From Catonia carolina (Eukaryota; Arthropoda; Insecta; Hemiptera; Achilidae), in assembly GCA_035578175.1 (NCBI GenBank), contig JAQMRL010000003.1, forward strand, positions 110,020,819 to 110,084,818: a stretch of 64,000 nucleotides of DNA. The letters are read 5' to 3'. Shown here in pieces: positions 1 through 11,515 of this stretch. Both the position numbers and the translations under genes were made by a program. Below the pieces are notes generated by a model, which was not told where the DNA came from, did not search any database, and saw nothing but the letters and a program-made list of their open reading frames with translations. Position 1 is the first letter of the stretch. Each line of letters opens with the position of its first letter.

Positions 1-1354
1 AAGCTTCTATCCTCTTCTTTTCTACAGCCCCTAACACCCACGTTTCACTCCGTATAATGCTACACTCCAAACATAATGTTTTAAGAAATTTTTTCCTAAT
101 CTGTAAATCAATGTTTGTAGTCAGTAGGCCTAAGCTGTTTTTCATCAAAATATTTTTTAAGCTATTTCTTCAAAATAAAAATAATTTTTTTTACAACGTA
201 AGTCTCGTTATTTAATAGCCACACCTCGTATTCTCCCCCGAACCAAAATCCTGGTTACGTTCATTAAAGGAGAATTTTCATAATAAAGTGACGAAAGAAT
301 TTTCCTTCTAATGCGTAAGTTTATGTAGTTTCTACAGAATCTGGGCACTTATTCAATACACGAGCTTGTTTTATGCACGCGTAAGTAATATTTACGTACA
401 GCATGACTTTGTACGTGAATAAAGTGAAACATCCAGATAACAGAACGGATAGGCCGGCTAAAGTAACTAGAATAACCCAATACAAATACAAATACACATC
501 TTTGGATAGATAAACAAGTGTCAAGGTCATTGGCGCCACCGGCTGATGCAACCTTCCTTGATCTTTCATCACTCGATTCTTATTTACCTGTACGACTGAT
601 ACCTGCCTATTTCGCTCACCCAATTGGCCTCTCTATTACTTACCTATTTCTTAAATTATTTATCTATTTTTACTTTCTCTTGCCTATCTATATTAATAAA
701 ATTGTGATTTTGTCTGTACAATTTTTCAAAATGCCCCAAATTTTGTTTCTACGTCAGATCTACCAAGTAAACATCGAAAATAAGTTCAGATAAATTTTTG
801 TCTGTTTGTCTATGTTTTTGTTTGTTACGGCATCACGCAAGAACCGGTGAACCAAATTCAATGAATTTCGGTACTTATGTTCTGGATATTATCGAAATGA
901 AAATAGGCTATAATTTTTTTTAATATCACAAAGGGTTGGGTGGGTTCAGAGGGAGGGGTAAACAAAAAACTGCAAATATCTCCGTTAAAAGTTAATTTAT
1001 CAAAAAATGTTATATAATCGAAATTACGAAACGTTTGAAGACAAATAAGTTTGATTATGTAAAAATTTTCATTTTCATGCGTAATAACGGAGATATTACC
1101 AATTTTATAAAAATAAATCTAGAAATAGCAATATTTTAGGAAACAAACAATAAACATAGGTCTACGCGCTGCAGATATTCATTCCGAAACGAAAGTTACC
1201 TACCCTACCCCTTCCACCATTAACCTCCCTACCTTGCACGACACACCCTTTCTCGGTCACATTGTCAAAGTGGTCACTATCGTGGTGTTCTTATTGTAAT
1301 TTACCTTTCATTTATTATGAAAATAATACAGCGCTGCATATCTTTATTTAAAAA
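1..1354. other. AT-rich DNA without a recognised gene
   Basis: I see no conserved coding sequence here; the open frames are short and of low complexity. The part from about 830 to 1140 has the look of an old degraded repeat, because the phrase for 'atctccgtt' near 978 recurs inverted near 1090, but I cannot name a family. Confidence 0.5.
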
Positions 1355-2130
1355 TCTGGTGTGAAACACTCACACAACTTTCTCTTGCCAGTGCAAATAA
1401 TTAACAATAAACCTAACATTAGTAATAAAACATTAGAAATAAACAAACAACTAACCTCAACAAACATAACCTAATTTTAATCATGAGTGAAAGACGCAAA
1501 ATGAAAATCGACCTCAGTTTGGCTTAGAAATACGGAAACTCGCTCTTTCTCTCTAAACTAGGCTCTGTAGAGAAAAATGCTTTAAATAAAAGTTGTAGAT
1601 CTTTTAATTTTCTATAAATTTAATTATATACACGTTTGTCGTAAAATGCATACTAAGGCCGAAATGTTAAAAAAAATCGATTTTTCTCACGTTTTCGTGA
1701 GAAAAAAACAGAAAATCGCAAATTACCGCTAAACTAAACGTTATACAAAAAAATGTTTGAAACAAAAGTTGTAGGTTTTTAAATTCTCTACAACTTTTAT
1801 TATATAACGTTTTGCGCTAAAATGCATATTAAAGCCGCAATCTTAAAAAGAAAATGTTTTTACGTAAAAACAGCCTCACGCAGAATTTCAGCAAACATGG
1901 CACCTACCCTATCTTGTAGAGCATAAAAAATGTAGTAAACCAGGTGATTTTAGAAAAAATCGTAGGACCAGTTTTTGAGAAAATCGCAAAAAAGTGAAAA
2001 ATTATACGAATAAACTACTACTTCCGGTTGACCGATTTTGATGAAAATGTTCGTGTCGGGTCCGGTAGTGGTATGTAACTTAAGTTTCAAGTTTCAAGTT
2101 CGTACGATGTTCCGTTCTTGAGATATTCTG

Positions 2131-2176
<46 letters not shown>

Positions 2177-2310
2177 GACCAATCGCTAAAAACATGTTTT
2201 TTGGATTCAGGGGGTCTGAAAACGTATAGATCCGGTGAAAACTCGATTTCGAAAAATCGACATGAAAACAATACTTTCCTTCCTATATATTCATATAGGC
2301 AAGAGAAAGT
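1355..2310 (+). mobile_element. Helentron-like (HINE) copy, full length
   Basis: This is the first of a family seen about 20 times in the window. Seen in the sequence: the 5' end is TCTGGTGTGAAACACTCACAC, whose GTGTGA and TCACAC can pair. Next comes ACTTTCTCTTGCC, whose exact inverse GGCAAGAGAAAGT closes the 3' end. Internally there is a (CA)n tract at about 2134-2173, and just before the 3' end a hairpin CCTATAT...ATATAGG. Known: a 5' TC, subterminal inverted repeats, an internal microsatellite and a 3' stem-loop define non-autonomous Helentrons (HINE or DINE-1 elements), which are moved by a helicase encoded elsewhere. Inferred: this family belongs there. No target duplication is seen, as expected, and both flanks are A-rich. 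It encodes no credible protein. Confidence 0.75.
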
Positions 2311-2417
2311 AAAAATACCAAGATCTCGCTTTTATTTTACGTTCAACTATTTTTGTTTCATAAATAATAATGCTGACGTTGAAAGGAGGTAGATAACAAT
2401 GAGTAGTTAAAAAATAT

Positions 2418-2480
2418 CAGACCTGACAGGGATCGAACTCGGTTACCCAACCGACCGTCCACGGCACCAAAGAAACCGTT
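2418..2480 (-). repeat. tRNA-like SINE head, weak
   Basis: Read on the minus strand this has GTTCGATCCCTG, a good RNA polymerase III B box, preceded by a tRNA-like stretch (TGCCGTGGACGG). It lies between two Helentron-like copies and has no clear cloverleaf. A tRNA-derived SINE remnant is the likely reading; a chance match is possible. Confidence 0.35.
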
Positions 2481-2492
2481 TGAAGAACGGGT

Positions 2493-3425
2493 ACTTTAGC
2501 TAGTATGAATATATAGGAAGGTATTGTTTCCATGTCGATTTTAAGAAATCTAGTTTTCACCGGATCTACACGTTTTCAGAACCCCTGAACACAAAAAAAA
2601 ACATATTTTAAGCAATTAGTCTGTGTGTATGTGTGTGTGTGTACCCAGAATATTTCAAGAACGGAACATCGTACAAACTTGAAACTTATAACTTAAGTTA
2701 CATACCACTACCGGACTCGACACGAACATTTTCATCAAAAATCGGTTAACCTGAAGTAGTAGTTTATTCGTGTCATTTTTCACTTTTTTGCGATATTCTC
2801 AAAAACTGGTCCTACGATTTTTTTTAAAAATCGCCTGGTTTACTAAATTTTTTATGCTCTACAAGATAGGGTAGGCGTCATGTTCGCTAAAATTCTTGGT
2901 GAGGGTGTTTTTACGTAAAAAAGTGTTTTTTTTAAGATTACGGCTTTAATAAGTATTATAGCGCAACAATTTATATAATAAAAAATGTAGAGAATTTAAA
3001 ATTCCACAACTTTTATTTTAATATTTTTTTGTATATCGCTTAGTTTAGCGGTAATTGGCAATTTTCTGTTTTTTCTCACGAAAACGTGTGAAAAATCGAT
3101 TTTTTAAGATTTCGGCCTTAGTATACATTTTATGACAAAAAGTGTATATAATCAAATTTATAGAAAATTAAAAGATCTACAACTTTTATTTAGAGCATTT
3201 TTCTCTACAGAACCTAGTTTAGCGTGAAAGAGTGATTTTCCGTATTTTTAAGGCAAACTGAGATCGATTTTTATTTTGCGTCTTTCATATATGATTAAAA
3301 TTAGGTTATGTTTATTGAGGTTAGTTTTTTGTTTATTTCTAATGTTTTATTACTAATGTTAGGTTTATTGTTAATTATTTGCATTGGCAAGAGAAAGTTT
3401 GTGTGAGTGTTTTACGCACTCTGAT
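2493..3425 (-). mobile_element. Helentron-like copy, degraded ends
   Basis: It aligns through almost the whole length of the family on the minus strand. The 3' hairpin is present near 2507-2523, but the subterminal repeat is mutated (TACTTTAGCTAG), and the 5' end fades out near 3425 in a changed version of the TCACAC stem. The microsatellite is short, about 10 GT units. It is older than the neighbouring copies. Confidence 0.7.
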
Positions 3426-3517
3426 ATGTGTATAATTTTAATTCATTAACATAATATAAATTTGCTTGCAGACCCCGAACGAATCTTAGGTGTTACAGTA
3501 TTGATTGATTGATTTTT

Positions 3518-3649
3518 ACTTTCTCTTGCCTATATGAACATATAGGAAGGAAAGTATTGTTTTCATGTCGATTTTTTGAAATCGAGTTTTCACCGGAATC
3601 TATACGTTTTCAGACCCCCTGAACCCAAAAAACATGTTTTTAGCGATTG

Positions 3650-3704
<55 letters not shown>

Positions 3705-4540
3705 CGGCGGCGTGTGTTGTGTGTGTGGTGTGTGTGTGTGAGTGTGGTGTGTGTGTGTGTGAACAGAATATCTCAAGAACGGAACATCGTACAAACTTGA
3801 AACTTGAAACTTAAGTTACATACCACTACTGGACCCGACACGAACATTTTCATCAAAATCGGTCAAACGGAAGTAGTAGTTTATTCGTATAATTTTTCAC
3901 TTTTTTGCGGATTTTCTCAAAAACTGGTTTTTTAAAAATCGCCTCATTTACTCAATTTTTTATTCTCTACAAGATAGGGTAGGCGTCATGTTTGCTGAAA
4001 TTCTGGGTGATGGCTGTTTTCACGTAAAAACAAAGTTTTTTTAAGATTACTCGGCTTTAATATGCAATTTAGAGCAAAAATTTATATAATAAAAGTTGTA
4101 GAGAATTTAAAATCCTACAACTTTTATTTCAAACATTTTGTTTGTATAACGCTTAGTTTAGCGGTAATTTGCAATTTTCTGTTTTTTTTCTCACGAAAAC
4201 GTGAGAAAAAATCGATTCTTTTAACATTTCGGCTTTAGTATGCATTTTACGGACAAAAGTGTATATAATAAAAATTTATAGAAAATTAAGAGATCTACAA
4301 CTTTTATTTAGAGAATTTTTCTCTACAGAGCCTAGTTTAGCGTGAAAGTGTGATTTTCCGTTTTTTTTTAAGCCAAATTGAGTTCGATTTTCATTTTCCG
4401 TCTTCCACTCATGATTAAAATAAGGTTATGTTTTTGAGGTTAGTTTTTGTTTTATTTCTAATATATTTATTAATAATGTTAGGTTTATTATTAAATATTT
4501 GCATTGGCAAGAGAACGTTGTGTGAGTGTTTCACACCAGA
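3518..4540 (-). mobile_element. Helentron-like copy, full length
   Basis: A full minus-strand copy runs from ACTTTCTCTTGCC at 3518 to CCAGA at 4540. Its microsatellite is expanded and impure: a long (GT)n followed by a GC-alternating stretch and GTGTGGTG units, about 3650-3760. It is followed directly by 'TTTTTACTTTCTCTTG' at 4541-4556, the first bases of another 3' end, so the copy sits head-to-tail against a second, nearly lost copy. Confidence 0.75.
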
Positions 4541-4561
4541 TTTTTACTTTCTCTTGTCTGT

Positions 4562-4612
4562 TTTTCAGGTCATCAACCAAAAGACTGGTTTGAACCTTTA
4601 AGTTGAGACTGT
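4562..4612 (-). repeat. AAC-tailed repeat, 3' end fragment
   Basis: The phrase for 'aggtcatcaacc...ggtttgaacc' matches the 3' end of the AAC-tailed repeat described at 20342. Only about 50 bp remain. Confidence 0.5.
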
Positions 4613-4789
4613 AAGATGGTTTTTAACTGGAAATTTCGTTTATCGGTTTTTGAAGTTTTTCAATTGTTTAGACCTAGTTCAACCTCAAAACTTTAAATTA
4701 CGTGAAAAAAATCATATTTTAATGAAAAAAAAATTAAGTGTTTTGGAGGTTTACACCAGAAAAATTATCGTGTCACCAAGAACGAATGT

Positions 4790-5084
4790 TACACGAATAA
4801 ACTACTACTTCCGGTTGACCGATTTTGATAAAAATGTTCTTGTTGGGTCCGGTAGTGGTATGTAACTTAAGTTTTAAGTTTCAAGTTCGTACGATGTTCC
4901 GTTCTTGAGATATTCTGTTCACACACACACACACACACCACACATACACGCACCAATCGCTAAAAACATGTTTTTTGGGTTCAGGGGACCCGAAAAGGTG
5001 TATATCCGGTGAAAACTTGATTTTGAAAAATCGACATGAAAACAATACTTTCCCTTCCTATATATTCATATAGCAAGAGATAGT
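4790..5084 (+). mobile_element. Helentron-like copy, 3' third only
   Basis: It starts inside the family at the 'gaataaactactac' region and runs through a short (CA)n and the 3' hairpin to a mutated end (AGCAAGAGATAGT). Confidence 0.65.
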
Positions 5085-5099
5085 AATATATAAAATCAG

Positions 5100-5322
5100 A
5101 GTTTTAGGAAATAAAAAAAATCACAATTTTATTTCAAGCATTTTTTTTACCGATTTCCCGTATTTTTGAGTCGAACAGAGGTTGATTTTCTTTTAATGTC
5201 ATTCATTCATGATTAAAATTAGGTTATGTTTTTCATTTAACATTGTTTACTAATGATCGAAACAAAGATTATGTTTTATTTACATTGGCAAGAGAAAGTC
5301 GTATGATTTCTTTCACACCAGA
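5100..5322 (-). mobile_element. Helentron-like copy, 5' end only
   Basis: The minus-strand 5' part is present: the internal 'cattcatgattaaaattagg' phrase, then GGCAAGAGAAAGT, then the end CCAGA at 5322. The TCACAC stem is damaged. With the opposed fragment at 4790-5084 it leaves an incomplete inverted pair. Confidence 0.6.
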
Positions 5323-5542
5323 TTTTTTTTTTTAAATTTTTCCATGATAAACTTAAATGATCAGAAGAGGAACTATATTTTTTTTAAGAAAGGAGCCAGC
5401 ATTTGAATTATAAGCTAGTTTAAATTTCAAAAATTACTACGTAAAAATTTTCAGATAGTCAACATTGTAATAAACTTCATGAATTATTTAAACTTCCTGT
5501 ATTTCGATTCCTACCATAAAAATTGTCTCAATTTACTCCTTA

Positions 5543-5855
5543 ACCCCACCGGGTTGGTCTAGAGGTAAAGTCGTCGCCAAAATCAGCTGTTTAACTGCTG
5601 ATTTCCAGAGACGAAGGTTCCTGGTTCAAATACTAGTAAAGGTAGTTACTTTTATACGGATTTGAATGCTAGACAGTGGTTACCGGTGTACTTTGATGGT
5701 TGGGATTCAATTAACCATACTCTCTCAGGAATGGTTGACCTGAGTCTGTACACAGACTACACCACATTTACACGTCATATACATCATCCTCATCTCATTG
5801 GGTCATGGGGTTGCTTAATGTTCTGAATTGAGCAGATTGCAACGTACACACATTG
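5543..5855 (+). repeat. tRNA-derived SINE, family 2
   Basis: The head has a good A box (TGGTCTAGAGG) and a B box (GGTTCAAATAC), as in tRNA-derived SINEs transcribed by RNA polymerase III. The body contains 'tttgatggttgg' and 'cattgggtcatgggg'. A second copy on the minus strand is at 26561-27635, split by a hAT element, which confirms that this is a repeat and not a tRNA gene. I see no cloverleaf that would fold as a tRNA. Confidence 0.65.
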
Positions 5856-5861
5856 TTGTTG

Positions 5862-5898
5862 TTTAGGTCATCAGCCGAAAGGCTGGTTTGAACCTGTA
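5862..5898 (-). repeat. AAC-tailed repeat, 3' end fragment
   Basis: The TTGTTGTTGTTTAGG phrase and 'aaaggctggtttgaacc' are the inverted 3' end of the repeat described at 20342. It is cut by the Helentron-like piece that follows. Confidence 0.6.
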
Positions 5899-6015
5899 GA
5901 TGTTTTTTGGGTTCAGGGGGTCTGAAAACGTATAGATCCGGTAAAACTCGATTTTGAAAAATTGACATGAAAACAATACTTTCCTCCCTATATATTCATA
6001 TAGGCAAGAGAAAGT
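5899..6015 (+). mobile_element. Helentron-like copy, last 117 bp
   Basis: Only the 3' end is present, from 'gttttttgggttcagg' through the hairpin to GGCAAGAGAAAGT. It separates two starts of the AAC-tailed repeat. Confidence 0.65.
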
Positions 6016-6020
6016 AAAAA

Positions 6021-6087
6021 TGTTGTTGTTTAGGTGATCAGCCTGTTGGCTGGTTTGAACGTGCAGAGGTTTTACAAAGTAAAAGGA

Positions 6088-6120
<33 letters not shown>

Positions 6121-6510
6121 GTCCGACTGTTTTGCAAATTGCTGCTAATGCAGACGGTGAATGATGAAATGAATTTTTGTAACGTATGAAAAAAATGCCA
6201 TGCCCGAGTGGGATTCGAACCCAAGACCGCGTGATGAGAGGCGAGCACGTTACCAACATCGCCAACGCGGCCGGCAAAAGGAGGAGCGAGGTGGTTTACC
6301 ATTGCCTTCCTCGCCGAGTGGAAAAGTACGCTTATCAGCATGCCGGGCCCCTCTGAAAAGCACATATTTTCCACTCTGCAAATGACACTTTCACTTCATT
6401 CACCAGAGGCTGTATGGTGAAATACATTACTTTCAGAAGAGATAATTCTGATTAGTGTATTTTAAACCTCTACCTCTTCTGTTGTTAAATGATTCAGTCA
6501 TTTAAATTAG
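6021..6510 (-). repeat. AAC-tailed repeat split by a SINE
   Basis: This minus-strand copy is interrupted at 6091-6275 by a SINE. Outside that insert it matches the other copies through 'cttcactt' and 'gatgattcagtcattt'-like phrases, and it is cut short near 6510, before its 5' end. Confidence 0.65.
6091..6275 (-). repeat. polyA-tailed tRNA-derived SINE, family 1
   Basis: Read on the minus strand it has a tRNA-like head with the B box GGGTTCGAATCCCA, a body with 'gtctgcattagcagcaat' and a polyA tail (the T run on the plus strand). It is flanked by a 10-bp target duplication, aaaaggagga, at 6081-6090 and 6276-6285, which proves target-primed insertion. It interrupts an AAC-tailed repeat. Other copies are at 15312, 20715, 30712, 58007 and 61671. 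Confidence 0.8.
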
Positions 6511-6512
6511 TA

Positions 6513-6945
6513 CACACATTCTTCTTCTTCTACCTCAATCGTAAGATTGGTTGGCAGCCCTCCATCCAGCTCTGTTCATTGCCACCCTCTTCCACTGCGC
6601 ATAACTCTCAGCACCCAGATCTTTTGTAATTTGGTTTAGATACTGTAGCCGGGGCCCTTCCACGACCCCCTTTGTCCATTAACTGTACCTTCAAGAATGC
6701 TTAACGTAAATTCATTGTGTTTTATTATGTGTCCAAATATAAGAATGTCGTCTGCCCCCGAGAAGCTTCAAAAGAGATCTACTTTCCTCTGCCCTTTGTA
6801 AAATCTCTACATTCGTGATCCTGTCAGTCCATTTTATCTTGAGCATTTCTTCTCCAGCACCACACCTCAAATGCATTCAAAGCCTTTTCCTCAACCTTCC
6901 CAATAGTCCACGTTTCTGACCCATAGACACACATTAGGGATTACA
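6513..6945 (-). pseudogene. LINE reverse transcriptase tail, RTE-like, broken
   Basis: Translated on the minus strand with frame changes, this gives pieces typical of the region after the reverse transcriptase in RTE-type LINEs, such as 'VCLWVRNVD' and 'GHIIKHNEF'. Stops and frameshifts are frequent. The plus strand begins with a run of TTCTTCTTC, which would be the short repeat at the 3' tip. It is non-functional; the clade is inferred from the pattern only. Confidence 0.5.
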
Positions 6946-7238
6946 AAAAAAAAGAATTTACTCCTTACTTTGATTAAGTTAACCGTAGAATTCATAGAAA
7001 TCATGAATACATGAATCTATTTGAAAATACACATAAATTAAATCCATCCAGTTTTATTAACTTTACCATAACGTAATTATATTTGTTTTGGTGTACACGT
7101 GGTTTAAAGTTGTTTTTAGACATTTAAAAAAAACATACTGGAACTGGAACGAAGCCAGGAGCCCTATATAAGAATTTTCCCTCAGGTACGAGCAGACAGG
7201 CAACTCCAATATTTGCTAAACAATTACCAATTTAAAAA
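6946..7238. other. Intervening DNA with a TATA-like box
   Basis: No gene is recognised. A CTATATAAG sequence at about 7164-7172 is followed 30-35 bp later by 'gagcagacaggc', which would fit a core promoter on the plus strand. No coding sequence follows before the Helentron-like copy at 7239, so its meaning is unknown. Confidence 0.3.
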
Positions 7239-8197
7239 TCTGGTGTGAAACACTCACACAACTTTCTCTTGCCAATGCAAATAATTAACAATAAACCTAA
7301 CATTAGTATTAAAAACATTAGAAATGAACAAAAACTAACCTCAAAAACATAACCTTATTTTAATCATGAGTGAATGACGCAAAATGACAATCGAACTCAG
7401 TTTGGCTTAAAAATACGGAAAATCACGCTTTCACGCTAAACTAGGCTCTGTAGAGAAAAATGCTCTAAACAAAAGTTGTAGATCTTTTAATTTTCTATAA
7501 ATTTAATTATATACACTTTTGTCGTAAAATGCATACTAAGACCGAAATGTTAAAAAAATCGATTTTTCTCACGTTTTCGTGAGAAAAAAAACATAAAATC
7601 GCAAATTACCGCTAAACTAAGCGTTATACAAAAAAATGTTTGAAACAGAAGTTGTAGGTTTTTAAATTCTCTACAACTTTTATTATATAAGTTTTTGCGC
7701 TAAAATTTATATTAAAGCCGTAATCTTAAAAAAACAACGTTTTTACGTGAAAACAGCCTCACCGAGAATTTCAGCAAACATGGCGCCTACCCTATCTTGT
7801 AGAGAATAAAACATTGAGTAAAATAGGCGATTTTAAAAAAAATCGTAGGACCAGTTTTTGAGAAAATCGCAAAAAACTGAAAAATTATACGAATAAACTA
7901 CTACTTCCGGTTGACCGATTTTGATGAAAATGTTCGTGTCGCGCCCGGTAGTGGTATGTAACTTAAGTTTCAAGTTTCAAGTTCGTACGATGTTCCGTTC
8001 TTGAGATATTCTGTTCACACACAGACACACACACACACACACAGACACACACACACACACACACAGACCAATCGCTAAAAACATGTTTTTTGGGTTCAGG
8101 GGGTCTGAAAACGTATAGATCCGGTGAAAACTCGATTTCGAAAAATCGACATGAAAAATACTTTCCTTCCTATATATTCATATAGGCAAGAGAAAGT
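7239..8197 (+). mobile_element. Helentron-like copy, full length
   Basis: Full length, from TCTGGTGTGAAAC to GGCAAGAGAAAGT, with a (CA)n tract interrupted by CAGACA at about 8016-8067. The flanks are 'tttaaaaa' on the left and 'aaaaatttaaaaa' on the right, so the insertion is within a T/A run. Confidence 0.78.
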
Positions 8198-8208
8198 AAA
8201 AATTTAAA

Positions 8209-8275
8209 AATATTTTTTTTCAACCAGGAGACTCCAAAAGGAAATATAGGACATGTCAAGATAAAACTGATAAAC
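8209..8275 (-). repeat. 3' tip of a LINE, fragment
   Basis: It matches the last bases of the LINE family at 17740 and 31437: 'ggagactccaaaagg' and 'ataggacatgtc' beside a polyT run. Only about 65 bp remain. Confidence 0.45.
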
Positions 8276-8376
8276 AAAAGTTTATATCAATGAAAAATTC
8301 ATCACTTACCACCAAAAATTTGTTTCTGCTACTGCTTACTTCAGTAGGCTTGTCATGAACCCCATTATATCAAATA

Positions 8377-9328
8377 TAGGGTGTTTTTTTTAGAAGTAGA
8401 GAACTTTAAAATGAAATAAAACACAGAATTATTAAACAATTGACGTGGAATTTGTTTTATTTTAAAGATAATTATTTGTCATTTTTATTTTAAAATAATT
8501 TCTGGCATGTGACCGCCGCGGCTGGCTCAGACGTGGTCCAATCGAGACGTCCAATTTGTGACTACTTTTTGCAGCATTTGGGTCCGTATATTGGTAATAA
8601 CGCGGTGAATGTTGCCTTCCAAGTCGTCAATTGTCTGTGGCTTATTGGCATAGGCTAGCGACTTCACATACCTCCACAGAAAATAGTCCAACGGTGTTAG
8701 ATCGCACGACCTTGGAGGCCAATTTACAGGTCCAGAACGTGAAAATATGCGTTCACCAAACGTTTCCTTCAGTAAATAGATTGTGGCACGCGCTTTGTGA
8801 CATGTTGCACCATCTTGTTGAAACCACAGCTCTCCAACATTAAGGCAATTCAATTCAGGAACAAAAACGTCATTGACATTGATTATGGCTCTGTAGCGGT
8901 CACCATTAACTGTAACATTCTGCCCCGCATCATTTTTGAAGAAGTAAGGACCAATGACTCCACCAGCCCATAAAGCAGATGTAAAGGCTTCTCAGCAATA
9001 TATCGAGGATTACCTTCACTCCAAATGCGGCAGTTTTGTTTATTCATGTAGCCATTCAACCAAAAATGGGCTTCATCACTGAACAAAATGCTCTGATGGA
9101 CGATTATGTCGATCATAAAACGGACGAAGTGCGCGATAAGTTTCATGAACCGAACCATGATTTTCAAAATAAATCTGCACAATTTGCAAGCGTTGTTCAG
9201 CCGTCAGTCAATTCATTATAAAATGGCAAACCAAACTGAACATAAATTACAAAACAGTTTTCAAAATGGCCGCCATGGAAATCAGTACTGCCAACTTAAA
9301 GTTCTATACCTCTAAAACAAACACCCTT
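8377..9328 (-). mobile_element. mariner-like DD41D element, internally deleted
   Basis: Terminal inverted repeats of about 32 bp match with few differences: AGGGTGTTTTTTTTAGAAG on the left against the inverse of the right end. TA dinucleotides flank it at 8375-8376 and 9329-9330, as expected for Tc1/mariner. The interior holds a transposase remnant on the minus strand. At 952 bp it is about 400 bp shorter than the intact relative at 21314. Confidence 0.8.
8527..9210 (-). pseudogene. Transposase remnant, DD41D mariner-like
   Basis: The minus strand starts with an N-terminal stub of about 40 codons (TAEQRLQIVQ...RNRPSEH-like) and then jumps, out of frame, to the catalytic region. The first catalytic aspartate is in SDEAHF, the second in QQDGATCH and the third in LTPLDYFLW. 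The two open segments are 8883-9182 and 8527-8853 and are in different frames. The stretch between the helix-turn-helix stub and the first aspartate is missing. It is a relative of the intact protein at 21363 (shared WFQQDGATCH and WPPRSCDLTP) and cannot be functional. Any mobility would depend on transposase from another copy. Confidence 0.75.
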
Positions 9329-9477
9329 TAGTACACAATATTTGTTTAATTAGAAGTTAAATAGGCTATTATTCAACCAAAAACTATTTAGAAAGGAATT
9401 CGTGCACACTGTAAAATGTTCATCAATGAAATATTTTTTTAGCTTTTTTTTAAAATGACTTAAATTGTCACAACTTT

Positions 9478-9903
9478 TTAAACTTGTGGCAATTTATTGA
9501 TGTGTTTTCTACCTGCATAAGTTGGTTTTTGTTCCAACAATTTAGTGTTGTCATTTGCAACATAATAATCGATTCTGTTTCTTGTGTAGTGGTTGTGAAT
9601 ATCTAAATTCTGTAAAAAGGTATTTTGCTTTACGGACATTGTCACTTTAAAAATGTACAAAGAAGGAACTGTGAGCAATTGCAGCTCTTTAAATAGTGAT
9701 CTGCATGAGGTAAGATGGTAGACTCCCATCATACACCTAACAGCTTTTTTCTGTATTTTAAAAACTCTTTCCATGTTACCCTGTGATGAATTACCCCATA
9801 CTAATATGGCATACCTAATATGAGATAAAATTAAACCATGATAAGCTGCTATTAGCAATTTTTTATCATTTAATCTACAACTAATATATAACTTAATCTT
9901 CAT
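9478..9903 (-). pseudogene. LINE reverse transcriptase C-terminal fragment (CR1/Jockey type)
   Basis: A 141-codon open stretch holds motifs found just after the reverse transcriptase domain: AAYHGLILSHIRY, LVWGNSS, FKIQKKAVRC and PSLYIFKV, then NRIDYYV. It is 5'-truncated, as is usual for LINEs. The same family is at 17849 and 31535. A chain-terminated C-terminus (KLPQV) and the lack of the YxDD core make it inactive. Confidence 0.65.
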
Positions 9904-9990
9904 TTAATATAAATAACTTGTACCTTTTACATTTTCTTCAGTTTGTTTTTTAACATCTGAGTTTATTTACAATCAGTTTAAAAATAAAAA

Positions 9991-10919
9991 TCTGGTGTGA
10001 AACACTCACACAACTTTCTCTTGTCAATGCAAATAATGACCAATATAACCTAACCATTAGTAATAAAACATTAGAAATATACAAAAAAACATAACCTTGT
10101 TTAAATCATGAGTGAAAGACGCAAAATGAAAATCGACCTCAATTTAGCTTTAAAATACGGAAAATCACTCTTTCACGCTAAACTAGGCTCTGCAGTGAAA
10201 AATGCTCTAAATAAAGTTGTAGATCTTTTAATTTTCTATAACTTTGATTATACACTTTTGTCGTAAAGTGCATACTAAGGCCGAAATCTTAAAAAAATCG
10301 ATTTTCTCACACGTTTTCATGAGAAAAAACTGAAAATCGCTAATCACCACTAAACTAAGCGTTATACAAAAAAATGTTTGAAATAAAAGTTTTAGGATTT
10401 TAAATTGTCTACAACTTTTATCATAAAAATTTTTGCGCTAAAATGCATATTAAAGCCACAATCTTAAAAAAAACAATTGTTTTACGTGAAAACAGCCTCA
10501 CCAAGGATTTCAGCAAACATGGCACCCACCCTATCTTGTAGAGCATAAAAGTTTAGTAAATGAGGCGATTTTTAAAAAAATCGTACGACCAGTTTTTGAG
10601 AAAATTGAAACAAGTGAAAAGTTACACGAATAAACTACTACTTCCGGTTGACCGATTTTGATGAAAATGTTCGTGTCGGGTCCCGGTAATGGTGTCAAAC
10701 TTAAGTTTCAAGTTTAAAGTTCGTACGATGATCCGTTCTTGAGATATTCTGTTCACACATACACGCGCGCACACACACAGACCAATCGCTAAAAACATGT
10801 TTTTTGGGTTCAGGGGGTCTGAAAACGTATAGATCCGGTGAAAACTCGATTTCGAAAAATCGACATGAAAACAATACTTTCCTTCCTTTATATTCATAGG
10901 CCTACAGGCAAGAGAAAGT
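9991..10919 (+). mobile_element. Helentron-like copy, full length
   Basis: Full length with a short microsatellite (ACACGCGCGCACACAC near 10757-10775). The 3' hairpin is broken by an insertion of 'ggcc' (ttcataggcctacagg), so the stem-loop is altered in this copy. Confidence 0.75.
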
Positions 10920-11080
10920 AAAAACTATAAGTAATAAATGTTATCACCTGACGAAGACAATACGCAGTAGTATTGCTTCCAAAAGAAAACAAAATTGTTT
11001 ACAATTTTTGTAAACATTAAATCTAGATAAAAGATGAATAAAATAGAATGCGTAGAGGAAGATGATGTTGATACAGATTA

Positions 11081-11475
11081 TTGTTGTTGTTTAGGTCAAC
11101 AGCCAAAAGGCTGGTTTGAACCTGTAGAGGTTTTACTAAGTAAAACGAGGAGTGAGGTGGTTTACCATTGCCTTCCTCACTGAGTGGAAAAGTACGCTTA
11201 TCAGCATGCCGGGCCCTCTGAAAAAGCACATATTTTCCACTCTGTAAATGTCACCTTCACTTCATTCACCACAGGGTCTGGCTGTACAATGAAATTCATT
11301 ACTTTCAGAGGAGATAACTCTGATTAGTGTCTTTTACACCTCTACCTCTTCTGTTCTTAAATGATTCAGTCATTTAATTAGCTGACCATGTGATAAGAAA
11401 CAGAACTATTTATTTTAGCCCTGCAACGAACAGATTGAGTAAATAATTTGACACTCCACCTGTCTGTTATGGGCA
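11081..11475 (-). repeat. AAC-tailed repeat, nearly full length
   Basis: This minus-strand copy of the repeat described at 20342 is uninterrupted. It provides the empty-site sequence for the rosa-like insertion at 21314: its inverse reads 'gctaaaataaatagttctg' where that copy is split. Confidence 0.75.
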
Positions 11476-11515
11476 TAACAGATTATTATGGACTTTAAAT
11501 TGTTTACAATGCAGG

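Noticed and set aside
2080..2271. Open frames with long CVCVCV or THTHTH runs here and at 3576, 13797, 14681, 19385, 29039 and similar places
   Set aside because: They are translations of the (CA)n or (GT)n tract inside Helentron-like copies; their limits shift with repeat length and no protein family fits.
6200..6385. Frames reading PEWDSNPRPRDERRARY
   Set aside because: This is the translated tRNA-derived head of a SINE, a common source of false proteins.
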